10,614 bases of DNA from Planctomycetota bacterium (lineage in GTDB: Bacteria; Planctomycetota; UBA11346), in contig JACDEC010000063.1 of assembly GCA_013816645.1 (NCBI GenBank), positions 1-10,614 on the forward strand, read 5' to 3'. Numbering within the stretch: the first letter of the stretch is position 1; every line of letters starts with the position of its first letter. Positions 9,698 to 10,614 of this stretch are shown here, in pieces. Both the position numbers and the translations under genes were made by a program. The notes under the pieces are model-generated. The model was not told the origin of the DNA. It searched no databases and saw only the letters and a list, made by a program, of their open reading frames with translations.

Positions 9698-9732
9698 TGC
9701 CGGCTCTCGCGTTGCTCGCCCGGCGTTGTTTC

Positions 9733-9753
9733 GGGGGGCCTACCCGGCCCCCC
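9733..9753 (+). terminator. GC-only 8-bp hairpin, possible transcription terminator after coxA
   Basis: Perfect arms GGGGGGCC (9733-9740) and GGCCCCCC (9746-9753) enclose the loop TACCC. The stem is very strong and lies about 105 bases after the coxA stop, where the operon should end. No T-run follows on either strand, so intrinsic termination is unproven. It could instead be an mRNA-end stabiliser or part of a repeat element. Confidence 0.4.
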
Positions 9754-9798
9754 AAGCCCCCCGCTCACTCGGTTTCGTTCGGCGACGTCATCGCGGGT

Positions 9799-9841
9799 CG
9801 CGAGTACCTCTCAAGCGCGAGTACCTCTCAAGCGCGAGTAC
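9799..9841. repeat. 17-bp tandem repeat, two full copies plus nine bases
   Basis: The unit CGCGAGTACCTCTCAAG occurs at 9799-9815 and 9816-9832 without mismatch. A third copy matches for its first nine bases (9833-9841) and then diverges. There are no spacers between copies, so it is not a CRISPR array. Function unknown: it could be slippage-generated or a repeated binding site upstream of ctaA. Confidence 0.85.
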
Positions 9842-9848
9842 GAGCGAT

Positions 9849-9872
9849 GCGCGCGCGGAATACCGCGCGCGC
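9849..9872. repeat. Perfect 10-bp inverted repeat with AATA loop
   Basis: GCGCGCGCGG (9849-9858) and CCGCGCGCGC (9863-9872) are exact reverse complements around AATA, making a stable hairpin in RNA or a cruciform in DNA. It lies about 53 bases before the ctaA start. No T-run follows. It could be a terminator-like barrier, a regulator site or part of the same repeat-rich spacer. Confidence 0.6.
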
Positions 9873-9925
9873 CCGTCTAGTCGGTCCTTCTCCGTTGCCA
9901 TCACCCCGGTAGATTCCGCCCTCCC

Positions 9926-10614
9926 GTGTCGAACAGCTCTTCCGTCGGTCCTGCGTCGTTCACTGCTGCGGCGTCGCCCCTGGCGCCGCACGCCTCGGTG
10001 GCGTCGTGGCTGAGCGTGCTCTTCGTCCTGCTCATGCTGCTGGCGACGGTCGGCGGCTACGTGCGGCTGTCGGGTTCGGGGTTGTCGATCCCCGATTGGC
10101 CGGTGATCAAGGTCGGCGATTCGTGGAGCCTGCTGCCGCCCACCGACGAGGCGGGCTGGGCCAGCGTGAAGCAGCGCTACGACGTCGACCAGGCGGAACT
10201 GGCGCTCAAGGAGCGGCGCGGCGCGATCGGCATGGGCTCGCTCGGTGCCTACCCGCGCGACATGGCCGGTTTCAAACGGATGTTCCTCATCGAGTGGGGT
10301 CATCGCTTCGCCGCCGCGCTGGTCGCGATCGTCGCCGCCGGGTGCCTGACCGTGGTGCTGCGCAAGCCAGGCCTGCGTCAGCGCATCGGTCCGGTCTTCG
10401 CCGCGGCCTGCGGACTGATCGTGGTCCAGGCGCTGGTCGGCGGGATGCTGGTCAAGAGCGGCACAGCGACCCATTGGCTGTTCGTGCACCTCGGTATCGC
10501 GGCGATCATCATCGCGCTGATCGTCTGGTCGATCTTGCGGCTGGTGCACGATCCGGCGCAGCGGCCCGATGCGGCGACGCTCGCGGCGCGCCGGCCGCTC
10601 GCGCGGGCCGCGCA
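9926..10614 (+). CDS. ctaA: Heme A synthase, COX15/CtaA family (3' truncated by window edge)
   Basis: The frame is open from GTG 9926 to the window end, giving 229 residues of a protein usually somewhat over 300. After a Ser/Ala-rich N-terminus comes a first membrane helix (about 28-45) leading into YVRLSGSGLSIPDWPV (45-60), the hallmark of COX15-type heme A synthases. His126 in EWGHRFA and His188 in WLFVHLGIA are likely heme-binding positions; further helices lie at about 128-144, 155-176 and 184-205. The family oxidises the heme O methyl group to give heme A in the membrane, the cofactor CoxA needs, which explains its position here. An in-frame stop at 9878 limits the start. GTG 9926 is the first option but has no clear ribosome binding site; GTG at 9998 or 10016 are alternatives that would trim the N-terminus. 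The rest of the gene, and perhaps ctaB, should lie beyond the window. Confidence 0.9.
   Translation, partial: MSNSSSVGPASFTAAASPLAPHASVASWLSVLFVLLMLLATVGGYVRLSGSGLSIPDWPVIKVGDSWSLLPPTDEAGWASVKQRYDVDQAELALKERRGAIGMGSLGAYPRDMAGFKRMFLIEWGHRFAAALVAIVAAGCLTVVLRKPGLRQRIGPVFAAACGLIVVQALVGGMLVKSGTATHWLFVHLGIAAIIIALIVWSILRLVHDPAQRPDAATLAARRPLARAA

Larger units (their letters stand above)
9627..9925. other. Gene-free spacer between coxA and ctaA, dense in inverted repeats
   Basis: The 299 bases between the coxA stop and the ctaA start hold no supported gene. Short open frames here are built from the repeats themselves and have no recognisable product. The stretch contains a branched palindromic unit just after the coxA stop, a very GC-rich hairpin, a 17-bp tandem repeat and a second strong hairpin, each listed separately. 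It is the only real spacer in the window and probably contains the 3' end of the act-cox transcript and the start signals of ctaA. Confidence 0.8.

Noticed and set aside
9799..9841. CRISPR array
   Set aside because: Only two full 17-bp copies and a partial one, directly adjacent with no spacers, and no cas genes.
9895..9915. Sigma-70-type promoter TTGCCA / TAGATT for ctaA
   Set aside because: The two boxes are only nine bases apart, far from the usual ~17, so they cannot act together as a standard promoter.
9712..10013. Small + strand open frames in the spacer and over the start of ctaA
   Set aside because: They are made of the repeat and hairpin sequences, have no family resemblance, and the one reaching 10013 is out of frame with the clear COX15 sequence.

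Overview
This window is the downstream part of an aerobic respiratory gene cluster, read entirely on the + strand. It encodes an alternative complex III (ACIII, a quinol:electron-acceptor oxidoreductase) followed by a heme-copper cytochrome c oxidase, and then a heme A synthase gene that runs off the right edge. The DNA is strongly GC-rich, with G or C at most third codon positions. Lipoprotein-type and Sec signals and periplasmic c-type cytochromes point to a Gram-negative aerobe. ACIII next to an A2-type oxidase is known from Bacteroidota/Rhodothermota, Planctomycetota, Acidobacteriota, Myxococcota, Verrucomicrobiota and others. The window alone does not settle the phylum.

Layout: positions 1-1781 hold the C-terminal part of actB (end of the molybdopterin-oxidoreductase-like domain, then the four-cluster ferredoxin domain). 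Next come actC (1781-3172, NrfD-like membrane subunit), actD (3165-3731, DUF3341), actE (3724-4587, monoheme cytochrome c lipoprotein), actF (4584-5804, second NrfD-like membrane subunit), a membrane-anchored monoheme cytochrome c (5804-6724), coxB (6724-7956, CuA subunit) and coxA (7953-9626, heme/CuB subunit). The eight genes overlap at all seven junctions by 1, 4 or 8 bases, so they form one tight, probably translationally coupled operon. actA presumably lies to the left of the window.

After coxA there is a 299-base spacer (9627-9925) with no supported gene. It is packed with perfect inverted repeats and a 17-bp tandem repeat, and probably includes the end of the operon transcript. From 9926 a COX15-type heme A synthase (ctaA) begins and is cut by the window end.

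How the parts fit: ActC/ActF with ActB would oxidise quinol and pass electrons through the ActB iron-sulfur clusters towards heme c subunits (ActA upstream, ActE). The anchored cytochrome c can relay electrons to CuA in CoxB, and CoxA reduces O2 while pumping protons. CtaA supplies the heme A for CoxA. CoxA carries the YSHP motif of A2-type oxidases in place of the usual glutamate. CoxB lacks a fused cytochrome c domain but has a long unrecognised C-terminal extension. No subunit III/IV gene follows coxA directly. I see no wholly new system here; the points of interest are the domain extensions, the stand-alone cytochrome c and the palindrome-dense spacer.
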